From the NCBI GenBank assembly GCA_030849075.1, contig JASAOO010003399.1:1-54578 (forward strand): a DNA stretch of 54,578 nucleotides, in the 5' to 3' direction. The translations under genes were made by a program, and so were the position numbers. Position 1 is the stretch's first letter, and every line of letters begins with the position of its first letter. This document shows positions 40,179-50,153 of the stretch, piece by piece. The stretch is from Zelonia costaricensis. Taxonomy: Eukaryota; Euglenozoa; Kinetoplastea; Trypanosomatida; Trypanosomatidae. The notes under the pieces are model-generated. The model did no database searches. It saw nothing but the letters and a program-made list of their open reading frames with translations, and was not told the DNA's origin.

Positions 40179-40754
40179 ATGAGCATCATCAAGGAGGACG
40201 ACGCCGTGGGGTATTACATGACGGTGACCCTCATCGACGACACGAAGGTGGAGGGCACCATCTTCACTTACAACCCCAAGGAGGGCATTATTGTGCTTCT
40301 GCTGATCCGCGACGATCAGACAAGCATGAAGCTGATCCGCACTCCGTACATCAAGGAGTTCCACATTTCGAACGCGGAGGAAGGCACGCATCTGCCGCCG
40401 GCACTCGACAGCTTCAGCGAGCTGCCGTCGATGCACGCGGGGCGCGACAAGTCTATCTTCAAGCACGCCAGTACGCAGCTCAAGAACGCCGAGTCGAACC
40501 GCGAGAAGCACTTCAACGCCATCACAAACGACACCCCAATCGCCGCCGTCGACGCGTACTTGAAGCTGCTGCGGCTGTACCCGTACATCGAGTGGAACAG
40601 CGACGAGGGTGTCATCCAGGTCTCGGACACCGTCATCGTCGTCGGCGACCCCGACTGGCGCACGCCGAAGGCGATGCTTGTGGATGGCGCGCCGGAGAAG
40701 GAGCGGTCGCTCGTAGACCGGCTCCAGGTGGCGCTCGGCAGCGGCAAGAAGTGA
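40179..40754 (+). CDS. LSM12: LSM12 homologue (Lsm-like plus anticodon-binding-like domain)
   Basis: 191 residues. Residues 1-65 are Lsm-like (VGYYMTVTLIDDTKVEGTIFTYNPKEGIIVLL). Residues about 75-185 form the LSM12 AD domain (ALDSFSELPSMHAGRDKSIFKHASTQLKNAESNREKHFNAI ... DAYLKLLRLYPYIEWNSDEGVIQVSDTVIVVGDPDW). In trypanosomes, LSM12 works with MKT1, PBP1 and XAC1 in a cytosolic complex that stabilises mRNAs and promotes translation, and is recruited by RNA-binding proteins including CCCH proteins. That complex is known from related species; it is not shown by this sequence. The size is normal for the family. Confidence 0.92.
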   Translation: MSIIKEDDAVGYYMTVTLIDDTKVEGTIFTYNPKEGIIVLLLIRDDQTSMKLIRTPYIKEFHISNAEEGTHLPPALDSFSELPSMHAGRDKSIFKHASTQLKNAESNREKHFNAITNDTPIAAVDAYLKLLRLYPYIEWNSDEGVIQVSDTVIVVGDPDWRTPKAMLVDGAPEKERSLVDRLQVALGSGKK

Positions 40755-41760
40755 CGAGGTCCTCGCGGCAGGCCACGCGCCCGCTTCGCTTGTGAGGCCC
40801 CCTGCACAACTGCTTGTGTGTGCTTTGCTTGGTGCACTGGCATTGGTTTGTTTGTTCTCTTGTATGACGCACAGTCCCGGTCGCGAAAGGGGGGGGGAGT
40901 GGGCGAGGGCCCTCTCGCCTTCGCACCTGGATACGTGCAGGCGGGCGTGGGTCTGTAAGCTGTTGGGTGCGCCGTTCATCGTAACAACGGTCCTTGTTAT
41001 TTGCTCTTCCGCTGGGAGGGTACGACAGACGACGACTGAATAGAAGTTCAGCATGAAAACACAAAGACGGCGCATAAGTGCGCGCACGCGCGCGGACTGA
41101 CGCTGCCCCGCGCAGCCCCTGAGCGACGCTGCAGTAGGTTTCCTCGTTCTCCCCCCTCCCGTGAACAGTATAGGAGGGCCTCCCCCTCTCTCCCTCTCCA
41201 CATTTGAGGGGCTCCGACGGGGCGCGTCATTGATCCTCCTCCTCTCTGGGAGAAGAGACGGCGGCACGGCAGCAGCCCTCCAGTGACAATCGCCAGCTTC
41301 TCCCCGCGGCTTTGCTCTCATCGCAGCCACGCGTGCACGTGTGCTGCAACTGCACCGCCGCACGTCCCTGCTACGCCGGCGCTGCCGCTGCTGCTGCTGC
41401 TTCTCCCCCTCCCACTGCTTTTTCTCCTATGCCCACAACAGCGCCTGTTCTCGCTTCTGCAGGCCTTCGTCTCGACGTGTACCACTCTCAAAGCTCCGCC
41501 CCCTCCCCCCCTCCCTCCCTCCCTCCCTCTAACTCCACTCTTTCTCCCGCGGCTTCCCCATCCAAACGAAACCTCTGCCCTCGCCGTTTCTCTGTTCTGT
41601 GGCCGCGTGTGCAGCGCAGACCCGCGCTCACTTACGCGCGCACACGAACGCACACGTCCTTACAAGCTGTAAATAAAGAAAAAAAAAGTGGCGAAGTAGG
41701 CTTGGACACACCTGCGTGTTGTGCCGGCACCACCTTGATCAGCAGCTGCAGCAACCTGGC
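40755..41760. other. Intergenic spacer
   Basis: A G run at about 40888-40897, C/T-rich DNA from 41140, a (CCCT)n stretch at about 41505-41530 and an acceptor-like AG near 41611-41612. No ATG lies between that AG and 41761. An A-rich patch lies at 41674-41689. No gene is seen. Confidence 0.6.
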
Positions 41761-41769
41761 ATGTCATGA
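41761..41769 (+). promoter_or_regulatory. Minimal upstream ORF overlapping the start codon
   Basis: ATG-TCA-TGA at 41761-41769. Its stop overlaps the main ATG (41766-41768) as ATGA. It is the first ATG after the likely acceptor, so scanning ribosomes should meet it first. Confidence 0.5.
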
Positions 41770-42995
41770 GTGGGCCGCAGCAGGAGTACGCTGCCCGGCT
41801 CTCCGCCCTCCCATCCTCCTCTCCGTGCGCCTCTCCTGCGCAAGACGACGGCGCGCGGGGCTCGCGGCGCCTAGTACGCGAGCAGGAGCGCCAGGAGCGG
41901 CTGCGAGGCCGACTCACGGACCTCACCTTCGCCGACATCGTGTGCGTGCGAGATGGCAAGCCAGACTTTGTGAAGCAGGATGTCCTGGTCTGCATCCAGG
42001 GCTCCAAGTCCCAGTTCAACGCACGCACGGGGCGCATGAAGGGCATCCTGCCGCCGCTCACGTGCGACTGCTGTCAGACCTTTTCGACGCTCTCTGCAGT
42101 GCTGCTGTCGTCCCTTGGCTTTGCGGCCATGCTGGGCGAGTGCTGCTCCCTCTCGACCGTCAACTACCTTCTCTACATCTCAGCGTGGATGCACCAGCTG
42201 ACGCTGCCGTGCTGGCCGCAAAAGCGCACGCGGCCAACGATCGGCGACCTCAACAGCTGCCTCCACCTGCGCGACTTCTTCCCGAGTAAGGCGAGCGCTG
42301 ATGAGTTCGAGGTCGTCTTCTACAATCAGGCCAACCGCGCCGTGGAGCTGCTGCACGCCATGTGTGCCCCCCGCAAGCGCACCCGCTCCGGCGACGGCGC
42401 CCACCCCGTGTACGGCTACGTCATCGTGTCTGGTGACTACACCGTTTCCATCTTTGCGGTGGAGCACGACATCGCGAAGGGGTCGCGCAGCCGCTACCGG
42501 GAGGCGTGGAGCTTCTACATCTGTGACTCGCACGGCACGCAGCCGTGGTCGGAGGACAAGGCCAGCATTTCAGGCCTCACCTTCGGCCACCGCGCCCACG
42601 GCGGCGAAGACGACAACATCGACGTGGACGGCGATTCCAGCAGAGGGAGCGCCGCACCAACGGCGGCCACGGCAGCCGTCTCAGTGGAGGACGGCATCCA
42701 CTACTTCTCCACCATTCTCTTCACCCTGCTGGAGGAGCACCGTAAAGGGGCACCACGCACGGGCCAGATTCCGTACATGACATGGACACCGCTGCGCAGG
42801 CGTCGCGCGCTCGCCTACACGGCGCAGGAGCTGAAGAAGATCATCGACAGCCACTGGATCCCCAAGGTCCTTGCCAACCCGACGGTGCGGGCCGAGGCCA
42901 CGAAGTTCTCGTTTGTGCCGCTGGAGTGCTTCTGGGGCATCGCAGCCCCGGCGCCTGGCCCCCCACCGCCCACCAAAGGTGACACCGTTGCGTGA
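41766..42995 (+). CDS. Unknown protein with a possible papain-like protease/DUB-type motif
   Basis: 409 residues; no family is named with confidence. The first 50 residues are low complexity and charged. The core from about 52 has LTFADIVCVRDG and VCIQG, then a Cys cluster (C100, C102, C103) in a region that should be helical (CCQTFSTLSAVLLSSL). Later come the strands YGYVIVSGDYTVSIFAVEHD and WSFYICDSHGTQPW with Asp254-x-His256. A Cys early, followed by strands and an Asp-x-His in 'DSH', is the arrangement of some papain-fold deubiquitinases such as the tegument-type C76 family. This is an inference from motif order only. Other candidate histidines and cysteines exist. The acidic Ser/Ala-rich insert (about 278-308) is probably a loop. 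The start overlaps an upstream ORF. Confidence 0.75.
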   Translation: MSGPQQEYAARLSALPSSSPCASPAQDDGARGSRRLVREQERQERLRGRLTDLTFADIVCVRDGKPDFVKQDVLVCIQGSKSQFNARTGRMKGILPPLTCDCCQTFSTLSAVLLSSLGFAAMLGECCSLSTVNYLLYISAWMHQLTLPCWPQKRTRPTIGDLNSCLHLRDFFPSKASADEFEVVFYNQANRAVELLHAMCAPRKRTRSGDGAHPVYGYVIVSGDYTVSIFAVEHDIAKGSRSRYREAWSFYICDSHGTQPWSEDKASISGLTFGHRAHGGEDDNIDVDGDSSRGSAAPTAATAAVSVEDGIHYFSTILFTLLEEHRKGAPRTGQIPYMTWTPLRRRRALAYTAQELKKIIDSHWIPKVLANPTVRAEATKFSFVPLECFWGIAAPAPGPPPPTKGDTVA

Positions 42996-43714
42996 CCCCA
43001 AAAAACAAAGAAGAAATGGACACGTCACTTCCAGTATGCTGTGGCGCTAGCAGCCCTCCGCGCCGCGACGCCGCTTTACAAGGGTGGGGAAGCACCGCAC
43101 GACACCGCACTGCAGCCATGTTGCACCTGCCTCGCCCCGCCCTTTGTGTGTGTGTGTGTTTTCCATCCCAACGCGCTAGTTCGCGGCTTCGCAGGCGACA
43201 TCACCGCGCGTGGGTGCAACTCCTGCGGCTCACTGACGAGCACACAGAGGCCTCTGCGACCTCCTCCACCCCGCATTGCCCCTCGCTGTTCTTTTTGTTG
43301 CTGTTTCCTTCATCCTCACCGCCCCACCCGTGGCGATCTGCTTCTGGACTACACGTGTACTCGTTGATGGCACATGTCGACCTCTGCGTTCCCGTGAACA
43401 CTCACTCATTCTCCCCTCTTTTTCTGTTCCCCCCCCCCTCCTTACCATGCAGGGGTTACGCACCTCTACAGCTGCTCTCTCAACGTGTCGCGTGTGGCGG
43501 GCCCAGTGTGCGACATCGTGGGAGTATCTCGCCGTGCTCACACGGACCGCACTATTCGGGCGCCTCCCGCACACACAGACACACACACATAACCACAAGC
43601 AATCCTCTTTGTTTGTCCCCCCCCCCCCCCAAACGCACCACTGCTTCTCATCGCCCGTGTTATTTTCGTTGGCACCAGTGCTCGTATCCGCAGTAACGGC
43701 GTCGTGGCGACATC
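42996..43714. other. Intergenic spacer with GT and CA repeats
   Basis: (GT)n at 43145-43160, poly-C at 43430-43439, (CA)n at about 43570-43589 and poly-C at 43617-43630. The DRG2 acceptor is probably the CAG near 43676-43678 or 43690-43692. No gene is seen. Confidence 0.6.
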
Positions 43715-44839
43715 ATGGGACTTCTCGAGCGCCGCAAGGCGATTGAGGACGAGATCGCCCGGACGCAAAAGAACAAGAAAACCGAGTACCATGTTGGCCG
43801 CCTCAAGGGCCAGCTGGCCCGCATCAAGACGGAGATGCTCGAGAACGCTGCTCGCGCAGCCGGCGCGAAGGGCGGCGACGGTTTTGACGTCCGCAAGAGC
43901 GGAGACGTCCGTTGCGCTCTGGTCGGCTTTCCGTCAGTCGGCAAGTCGTCGTTCCTGTCGCGCGTCACGCAAACGGAAAGTGAGGCCGCTGGCTACGAGT
44001 TCACGACGCTGACGTGCATTCCCGGCAAGCTCATGCACAAGGGGACGGAGATCCAGATTCTCGACCTGCCCGGCATTATCGAGGGTGCGGCGGAAGGCAA
44101 GGGCCGCGGGCGGCAGGTCATCGCGACGGCGCGGACGGCGGACATGATTATTCTCATGCTGGACGCCGCCAAGGCCGAGGCGCAGCGGTCGAAGATCGAG
44201 AACGAGCTCGAGTCCGTGGGCATTCGCCTCAACGAGCGCTTTCCCAACGTGACATTCAAGAAGAAGGCGTCGTGCAGCATGAACACGGTCAGCTACAGCT
44301 CCACGGTGCCGCAGACGAAAGGGGTGTCGGAGCAGATGGTGAAGGAGGTGCTGAAGGACTACGGCATCTTCAACGCCGACGTCGCCTTGCGCGAGGACAT
44401 CACAGTCGACCAGTTCATCGACGTGATTGAGGGCAACCGGAAGTACATGCCGTGTCTCTACGTCTACAACAAGATCGACATGATCACAATGGAGGAGATG
44501 GACCGCCTCAGTCGCCTGCCTCACTCCGTCGTCTTGTCGCTGCACTGGGACCTCAACGTTGACGAGGTCATCGACGAGGTCTGGGAGCACCTCAACATCA
44601 TCCGCATCTACACCAAGAAACACGGCGAGCACCCCGACTTTGGAAAGCCCTTTGTCGTGAAGCGCGACTCCAGCGTTGAGCACATTTGCAAGCGCATCCA
44701 CAAGGACATCGCCTCACGCTTCAAGTACGCGCTTGTGTGGGGGACCAGCGCCAAGCACCAGCCGCAGCGCGTCGGCATTGCCCACGAGCTGGAAGACGAG
44801 GACGTTCTCCAGATTATGCTAAGGACAGCTAACGAGTAG
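43715..44839 (+). CDS. DRG2: DRG2, developmentally regulated GTP-binding protein
   Basis: 374 residues, nearly the length of human DRG2. DRG GTPases bind ribosomes and relieve translation stress with their DFRP partners; DRG2 pairs with DFRP2/RWDD1. The N-terminus (MGLLERRKAIEDEIARTQKNKKTEYHVG) is DRG2-like rather than DRG1-like. Motifs: G1 GFPSVGKS (71-78), EFTTLTCIPG (95-104), G3 DLPG (117-120), GKGRGRQVIATARTADMI (128-145), and G4 NKID (252-255). The S5D2L-type insert and the C-terminal TGS domain (about 300-370, ending DEDVLQIMLRTANE) are present. IPG and SVGIRLN wording also favour DRG2. Confidence 0.96.
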   Translation: MGLLERRKAIEDEIARTQKNKKTEYHVGRLKGQLARIKTEMLENAARAAGAKGGDGFDVRKSGDVRCALVGFPSVGKSSFLSRVTQTESEAAGYEFTTLTCIPGKLMHKGTEIQILDLPGIIEGAAEGKGRGRQVIATARTADMIILMLDAAKAEAQRSKIENELESVGIRLNERFPNVTFKKKASCSMNTVSYSSTVPQTKGVSEQMVKEVLKDYGIFNADVALREDITVDQFIDVIEGNRKYMPCLYVYNKIDMITMEEMDRLSRLPHSVVLSLHWDLNVDEVIDEVWEHLNIIRIYTKKHGEHPDFGKPFVVKRDSSVEHICKRIHKDIASRFKYALVWGTSAKHQPQRVGIAHELEDEDVLQIMLRTANE

Positions 44840-45504
44840 GCGAGGTAGTGGTCCGCGCGAGCCCCGGGCCTACGCACTCGAGAAGTCACTGAAAGCCGGA
44901 AGAATCGACAGTCATGGAGAAAAGATTTTGTAATGCCCTTTACTATTTTGGGCGATCACACCGCTCCGACGCACCGCGACATGGAAACGGATACGGTGTA
45001 GGGGGTCGCGTTCAGCGGTGCCGTGTTTTTCAGGTGGTCCGCCACGGCAAAGCGAAGTACCAGCACCCCATCACGCCTCCCTCACTTCGCTCTCCTCGTG
45101 CCCCCGCTGCAGACGTGACGCTGCGGCGCCAAAACGGAATTCCATGCAGTACACGGGTGCACTTACACGCCTCGCCCGGTCATGCGCACGGCGCAAGCGA
45201 GTTTTTCGAGAGCCGACTCACCATCGCCTACTTTTTTTCTTCTTGACTTCCCCCCCCCCCCTCTAGAGTCGCTTCAAAAGTCAACCCTGTTGCAGGGCCC
45301 TGTCTCCATATAGAAGCAGGCTCTCAAGTCACACAAGCACAACGAGTGAGCAGCTGCATAATACCAACGCTCAGGCACACACTTACACGCATACAGGCAC
45401 GCAGAGACGGACGGATTTCGCATCTCCAAGGTGCTCATCACCCACTCCCTACCCCCCCCCCACCTCTCTATCTCTCTCTCAGCTCTTGCCCTCGGCGCCG
45501 ACGC
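44840..45504. other. Intergenic spacer
   Basis: Poly-C at about 45250-45261 and 45452-45461, then CTCTCTATCTCTCTCTC and the AG at 45481-45482, a textbook acceptor 22 bases before the next start. No gene is seen. Confidence 0.7.
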
Positions 45505-47268
45505 ATGAGCAATCATCGGGACGTGCTCACGGAGCGGTTCCTGCAGGCGCACGGCGTAGCAGCACACAAACCGCTGCGTGACTGGCTCATGCGTGTGTCT
45601 TTCCTGGCCCGGTCGCAGGCCTCCGACGCCACGCGAGAGCGGTACGAGCGATGGGCGCTGCACGTGGTCGAGGAGGCGGCTAAGGCGCCAGGCGGCGTGA
45701 CGGCAGTGTCCTGGGCGAAGCAGGCGACCGTCATGCCGCCCAACGCGCCAGACTGCGTCTCGGCGTGGTGGCAGGAAAGCCGCCAGCACGCGACGGCGTC
45801 GTCCAGCAACGGGGTGGCGATCAACGGGCCTGACGCGACGCGGATGGCGCTGCTGGATGAGACGGTGAAGCGGGCGCCAGGTCCCTTGAAGCCATTTGTG
45901 CTCCAGGGCTTCAGCCTGTACGACCGCGAGGTCGCCCTCGGCCGGCGCACCTACCACCAAGTCACCTTCGTCGAGATGCTCAACATCGCGAAGAGCCTCC
46001 AGGCCAAGGCCGCCTCGCCAGCGCCCGCCGCAATCTCCGCCACGGCCGCCCCCGGCCCCGCCCCCGTCGCCGCGCCCCCGCCCGCGGCTGCTGCTCCCCT
46101 GCCTCAAAGGGCGGCTGCGAACTCAGCGGCTGCGCGGCCCGCAGCGGTCAAGCGCGCGCCGGTGGAGAAGGCGCCGTACGAACCTGCCCCCAAGCGCGCC
46201 GCCGCAACCACAGAGGTCGCGACACTCCCGCAGGACAAGACCTTCTTCTTCCAGCTCGCAGGCATCAGGGAGGCGGACGTGGCGGCCCCGCCGGTGTTTG
46301 TGGGGACATCGACGGAGCTGGAGCGCAACTACACGCGCTACGAGCCCCTCGTCGAGGACATCCGCCCCCTCACCGTCCTCAAAGACGCCTACGCGCACAT
46401 CACGGCGCGGGCCAGCGCCATGGAAGCTACGGAGAGCAAGAAAGCCGCGCAGAAGTACCTCAGCGATCAGCTCAAGGGCATGCGGCAAGACCTCCGCGTG
46501 CAGAACATTGTTGACGACTTCACAGTGATGGTGTACGAAGTGCACGCACGGCTCTGCCTCGCGATGGGCGATATTGGCGAATTCAACCAGTGCCAGGCAG
46601 GTCTGCGGCAGTTCTACACCATGGACGCAGTCGACCTCGCGCGCTGCGACGTGCGCAGTTTCTTCCTGTACCGCCTCGTCTACCTCACATTGAGCGGGCA
46701 GTACGACTCGCTTTCCACAGAACTCATCCACTTCACAAACGGGCAGCTGCAAGGGACGGACCGTGTGGGCCGCCACATCGACAGGGAGACGGTGAACCGC
46801 GCCCTGGCTCTCTGCGCGGCGTGCAATACCGGCGACACCCCCTCGCTGTGCCGGCTGCTGCTAGGCTTCGAGGTTGAGATGGCCTACCTCGTCCGCATCT
46901 ACTTGCAAAAGCTGCGCATCATGTGGCTCAAGGAAATCCTCACCGCGATGAAGGGTTCGCTGACCCTGCGCTTCCTCATGGCCAGCCTCGGCTTCGCCCC
47001 ACTGCGGCACGGCAAGAAGAAGCGCCAGCAGTTCTGGCTCGACGAGGACGAGGCCGGCGCTGCGCTGTGCTTCGCCGAGCTCTTCGCGACGCTCAAGGTT
47101 GAGCTACCGGTCGACTTCTCCTTCCACGCTGAGGTGACTCGGACCAAGCACACAAATCCGGCACAGGCACACGCTGCGAACCCGTCGCTCGACGCTGCCA
47201 CAGCCTTGAAGGCTGTCAACGACTACGTCGTGTTTCTCGGCACCCGCAAGGACGCCGGAATCAGCTAA
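45505..47268 (+). CDS. THP3: SAC3/GANP-domain protein of the THP3/LENG8 type
   Basis: 587 residues. The N-terminal third is helical and of unknown fold. An Ala/Pro-rich disordered linker runs at about 168-230. The SAC3/GANP region begins near 273 with LERNYTRYEPLVEDIRPLTVLKDAYAHI, and continues KYLSDQLKGMRQDLRVQNIVDDFTVMVYEVHARLCLAMGDIGEFNQCQAGLRQFY, the strongest family match (THP3/LENG8 'RQDL..Q.I...FTV.VYE.HAR....GD..EFNQCQ'). A PCI-like C-terminus follows. Family members act in transcription elongation, splicing and mRNA export; THP3 works with CSN12 in yeast. Here it would act in the nucleus on polycistronic or mRNA processing; this is inference. Confidence 0.88.
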   Translation: MSNHRDVLTERFLQAHGVAAHKPLRDWLMRVSFLARSQASDATRERYERWALHVVEEAAKAPGGVTAVSWAKQATVMPPNAPDCVSAWWQESRQHATASSSNGVAINGPDATRMALLDETVKRAPGPLKPFVLQGFSLYDREVALGRRTYHQVTFVEMLNIAKSLQAKAASPAPAAISATAAPGPAPVAAPPPAAAAPLPQRAAANSAAARPAAVKRAPVEKAPYEPAPKRAAATTEVATLPQDKTFFFQLAGIREADVAAPPVFVGTSTELERNYTRYEPLVEDIRPLTVLKDAYAHITARASAMEATESKKAAQKYLSDQLKGMRQDLRVQNIVDDFTVMVYEVHARLCLAMGDIGEFNQCQAGLRQFYTMDAVDLARCDVRSFFLYRLVYLTLSGQYDSLSTELIHFTNGQLQGTDRVGRHIDRETVNRALALCAACNTGDTPSLCRLLLGFEVEMAYLVRIYLQKLRIMWLKEILTAMKGSLTLRFLMASLGFAPLRHGKKKRQQFWLDEDEAGAALCFAELFATLKVELPVDFSFHAEVTRTKHTNPAQAHAANPSLDAATALKAVNDYVVFLGTRKDAGIS

Positions 47269-47900
47269 GAGAGGGGAACAGCAAAGTCGTGTGACAGGCT
47301 TTCCGGGTTTGGTTGCGTGAAAGGAAAAAAAAAGTATTCCCGAGTAACTCCGCAACACCCATCATCTCCCCACGCGAAACGAAAGAGAAGGATAGAGCAC
47401 GCAGCAGCACCGGTGCTGCAGACGACCGCGCATGCCTGTTGCGTTGCCCTCCACGCAGCACCGCATGAGCAACAGCAAAAATGACAACAGCGGGCGTCCC
47501 CCACGGCTTGCGCTTTTGGCCACCACCGTGCGCCGGGAGCTCGGTGTGCCCTGCCAACCCCCCAACTCCCCCCCCCCGCCGCGCACTGTTACCACGCTGG
47601 CTTTGCCAACCCCTCTTCTTCTTCTCCTTCTCCCCTCCCCGCACTGGTTGACGCGCGCACCGGCACCAACTCCCGCCTCTTCACCCTTCCTTCCCAACCC
47701 AACCCCCCCCCCCCCCGACCGCAAGTGCCACTACAGACGCGCAGAGCATCCCTAGTCTCTCCATTTCTCTCGCTAACCCCACAACTGAACCGTCAATTCC
47801 ATTGCTTCTTCATCCTGCCCCTCACCCCACACCCGCGACCCTAACGCCTTTCCCCACTCCCCGCTCTTCCTCCCGCCTTTGGTCTTTCCCCGAGCTCAGA
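47269..47900. other. Intergenic spacer
   Basis: A short A run at about 47322-47331, poly-C at 47565-47574 and 47703-47717. An acceptor near 47724-47735 leaves no ATG before the IDI2 start. A second AG lies immediately before the start (47898-47899) but would leave almost no 5' UTR. Confidence 0.6.
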
Positions 47901-48968
47901 ATGCCATCCACGCAGACAGACCGCGAGGCTGCGGTGCAGCAGCGTAAGAAAGACCACATTGCTATCTGCCTGAACAAGGGTGTCGAGCCGCACAAGGGCG
48001 GCTACTCGATGTGGCTCAAGTACTCGATTCCCTACAAAGCACTCCCCGAGGTTGACCTGCACAAGATCGACACCTCGTGCGAGTTCATGGGCAAGCGCAT
48101 TTCTTTCCCGTTCTTCGTCTCCTCCATGACTGGCGGCGAGGCGCACGGTCGCGTCATCAACGAGAACGTGGCCAAGGCGTGCGAAGCGGAGAGGATCCCG
48201 TTTGGGCTGGGCAGCATGCGCATCATCAACCGGTACCCGTCCGCCGTGCACACCTTTGACGTGAAGGCGTTCTGCCCGTCTGTGCCGATGCTCGCCAACA
48301 TTGGGCTTGTGCAGCTGAACTACGGATTTGGCCCGAAGGAGGTGAACAACCTCGTCGACTCGGTGCACGCCGACGGCCTGTGCATCCACCTCAACCACAC
48401 GCAGGAGATGTGCCAGCCAGAGGGCGACACAAACTTCGAGGGCCTCATCAAGAAGCTGCGCCAGCTCATGCCGCACATCAAGGTTCCCGTGGTGGTGAAG
48501 GGCGTCGGTCACGGTATCGACTACGAGGCCATGGTGGCCCTCAAGTCGTGCGGCATTAAGTACATCGACATCTCTGGCTGCGGCGGCACGTCATGGGCCT
48601 GGATCGAGGGCCGCCGCCAGCCGTACAAGGTGGAAGAGGAAAACATCGGCTACGTCTTCCGCGATGTCGGCATCCCCACTGACGTTTGCCTGCGCCAGAG
48701 CGCACCGCTCGCCGTTCAGGGAGACCTGCACCTCATCGCCGGCGGCGGCATCCGGAGTGGCCTGGATGTGGCCAAGGCGCTCATGATGGGTGCCGAGTAC
48801 GCCACGGCCGCCATGCCGTTCCTCGCCGCCGCGCTTGAGAGCCCCGAGGCGGTACGAGCCGTCATCCAGCGGATGCGCAACGAGCTGCGCGTCTCCATGT
48901 TCACCTGCGGCGCGCGCAACATCGAGGAGCTACGCCGCATGCGGGTACTTGAGTTTGGCCACCTGTAG
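47901..48968 (+). CDS. IDI2: Isopentenyl-diphosphate delta-isomerase, type II (FMN-dependent)
   Basis: 355 residues. It interconverts IPP and DMAPP in isoprenoid and sterol synthesis. Type II enzymes are FMN-dependent TIM barrels typical of bacteria and archaea; Leishmania and relatives have this type instead of the usual eukaryotic type I, and lateral transfer is the accepted view. Visible motifs: RKKDH (15-19, IPP phosphate binding), SSMTGG (74-79, FMN), [14 protein letters not shown] (224-237), and GGGIRSGLD (281-289, FMN phosphate). The C-terminus is GHL, fitting the broad microbody pattern [STAGCN][RKH][LIVMAFY], so glycosomal import is possible. Length is normal for type II. Confidence 0.96.
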   Translation: MPSTQTDREAAVQQRKKDHIAICLNKGVEPHKGGYSMWLKYSIPYKALPEVDLHKIDTSCEFMGKRISFPFFVSSMTGGEAHGRVINENVAKACEAERIPFGLGSMRIINRYPSAVHTFDVKAFCPSVPMLANIGLVQLNYGFGPKEVNNLVDSVHADGLCIHLNHTQEMCQPEGDTNFEGLIKKLRQLMPHIKVPVVVKGVGHGIDYEAMVALKSCGIKYIDISGCGGTSWAWIEGRRQPYKVEEENIGYVFRDVGIPTDVCLRQSAPLAVQGDLHLIAGGGIRSGLDVAKALMMGAEYATAAMPFLAAALESPEAVRAVIQRMRNELRVSMFTCGARNIEELRRMRVLEFGHL

Positions 48969-50153
48969 AGACACCGCCTCCGTTCCTCTTCACTCACACC
49001 CTTTCTCGCATTTTCCGGACCGTGAAAGAGTGGGAGCCGCTCCTCGGTGCCTCTACGCAGCTCCCTGGCTCCGCTCCGCTCCTCTTGCTCGCCTCTCCTT
49101 CCATCTAGTCCTCACGCATGTGCGGCGGCCACGTGCTGCCGTGCGAACGGGAGTTGCGCCAATGGAAACCAGAACAGCGCTGCGGGCGGAGCTCACACAC
49201 CCGCACACGTGGCCGCACACGGCAACAACGGGAAAACACCGACAGGCGGGCTCCTTCTTCTGTGTTGTCGGGCGGAGACACTGTGGCGCGTCGTGTGCGA
49301 GGCGCCAGCGATGCGTTGGGGCTTGCGTGCCCTTGGAAGCACTTTATTCGGCTTTCTCGCTCTCTCTCTCTCCTTTCCTCTCCGGACTCCCGAGTGTCAC
49401 GTAGGGCGGGTGCGCGTACCGGATGGACCCGATTAGTTAAGCAGCGTCGTGCGGAGAAAGAAAAAGAAAAGGAGAAAACCTGCGCAGAGGCAGACAGGAG
49501 CACCGCACTTGGCCGTGGCACGACCCCCCACGGCATGGAGCTGGGCGGCAAGTCGATGAGGAGGACCTGCAGCGCATGCTGCTTGCGCTCTCAGTGCGCA
49601 CCTGCGCGTCGCTACGACATGTAGGTCGCACATCGAGTCCTCACAGGAAAAAGGACGCGCCTCACGGCTCTCAGTTCCCCGTCTCCTCTGTGGCATACTG
49701 CGTTGACGGTCCGCTCCAGCGCCGCTGCGACTTTCACTTGTCTCGCCCCTTTCCGCCCCCCAACGTTGAAACAATGGCGGTGAGCATGCCCAGCCTTGGG
49801 ACCTCGACGCTGACACAAGCATTCCCCGCCCGTCCTCACTCATCCATTCCTCACGACCTCGGTGCAATTTGATTTTTGCCTTTACACAACCGTGATTTCC
49901 AAAGGCAGCTCACGGCCAAGAAGCGCTTCATCCTTTTTTGTTGTTCCGTCGCGTGTCAGTCGCAGCCCGGCGCTGCTGCTCCCATTACAACACCACCACC
50001 GTTGCCGACCCCTCTCCAACGCCCCCCCCCACCACCACCACCACCACCACCACCACCTCTCACCCCCGCTCATTCCACTCTGGCGGCTCTCATTCGTTTC
50101 TCGCGACGCACAGCTTTCTCCTCCAAGAACGACGCATCAGTTGAACATCCACG
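48969..50153. other. Intergenic spacer with an ACC repeat
   Basis: Mixed 3' UTR, then C/T-rich DNA, a C-rich run at 50021-50030 and an (ACC)n/(CCA)n tract at about 50030-50056. The AG at 50112-50113 is a suitable acceptor for the next gene. No gene is seen. Confidence 0.65.
50030..50056 (+). repeat. (ACC)n trinucleotide repeat
   Basis: About nine ACC units in the pyrimidine-rich 5' flank of the ankyrin gene. It is non-coding in the frame of that gene. Confidence 0.9.
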
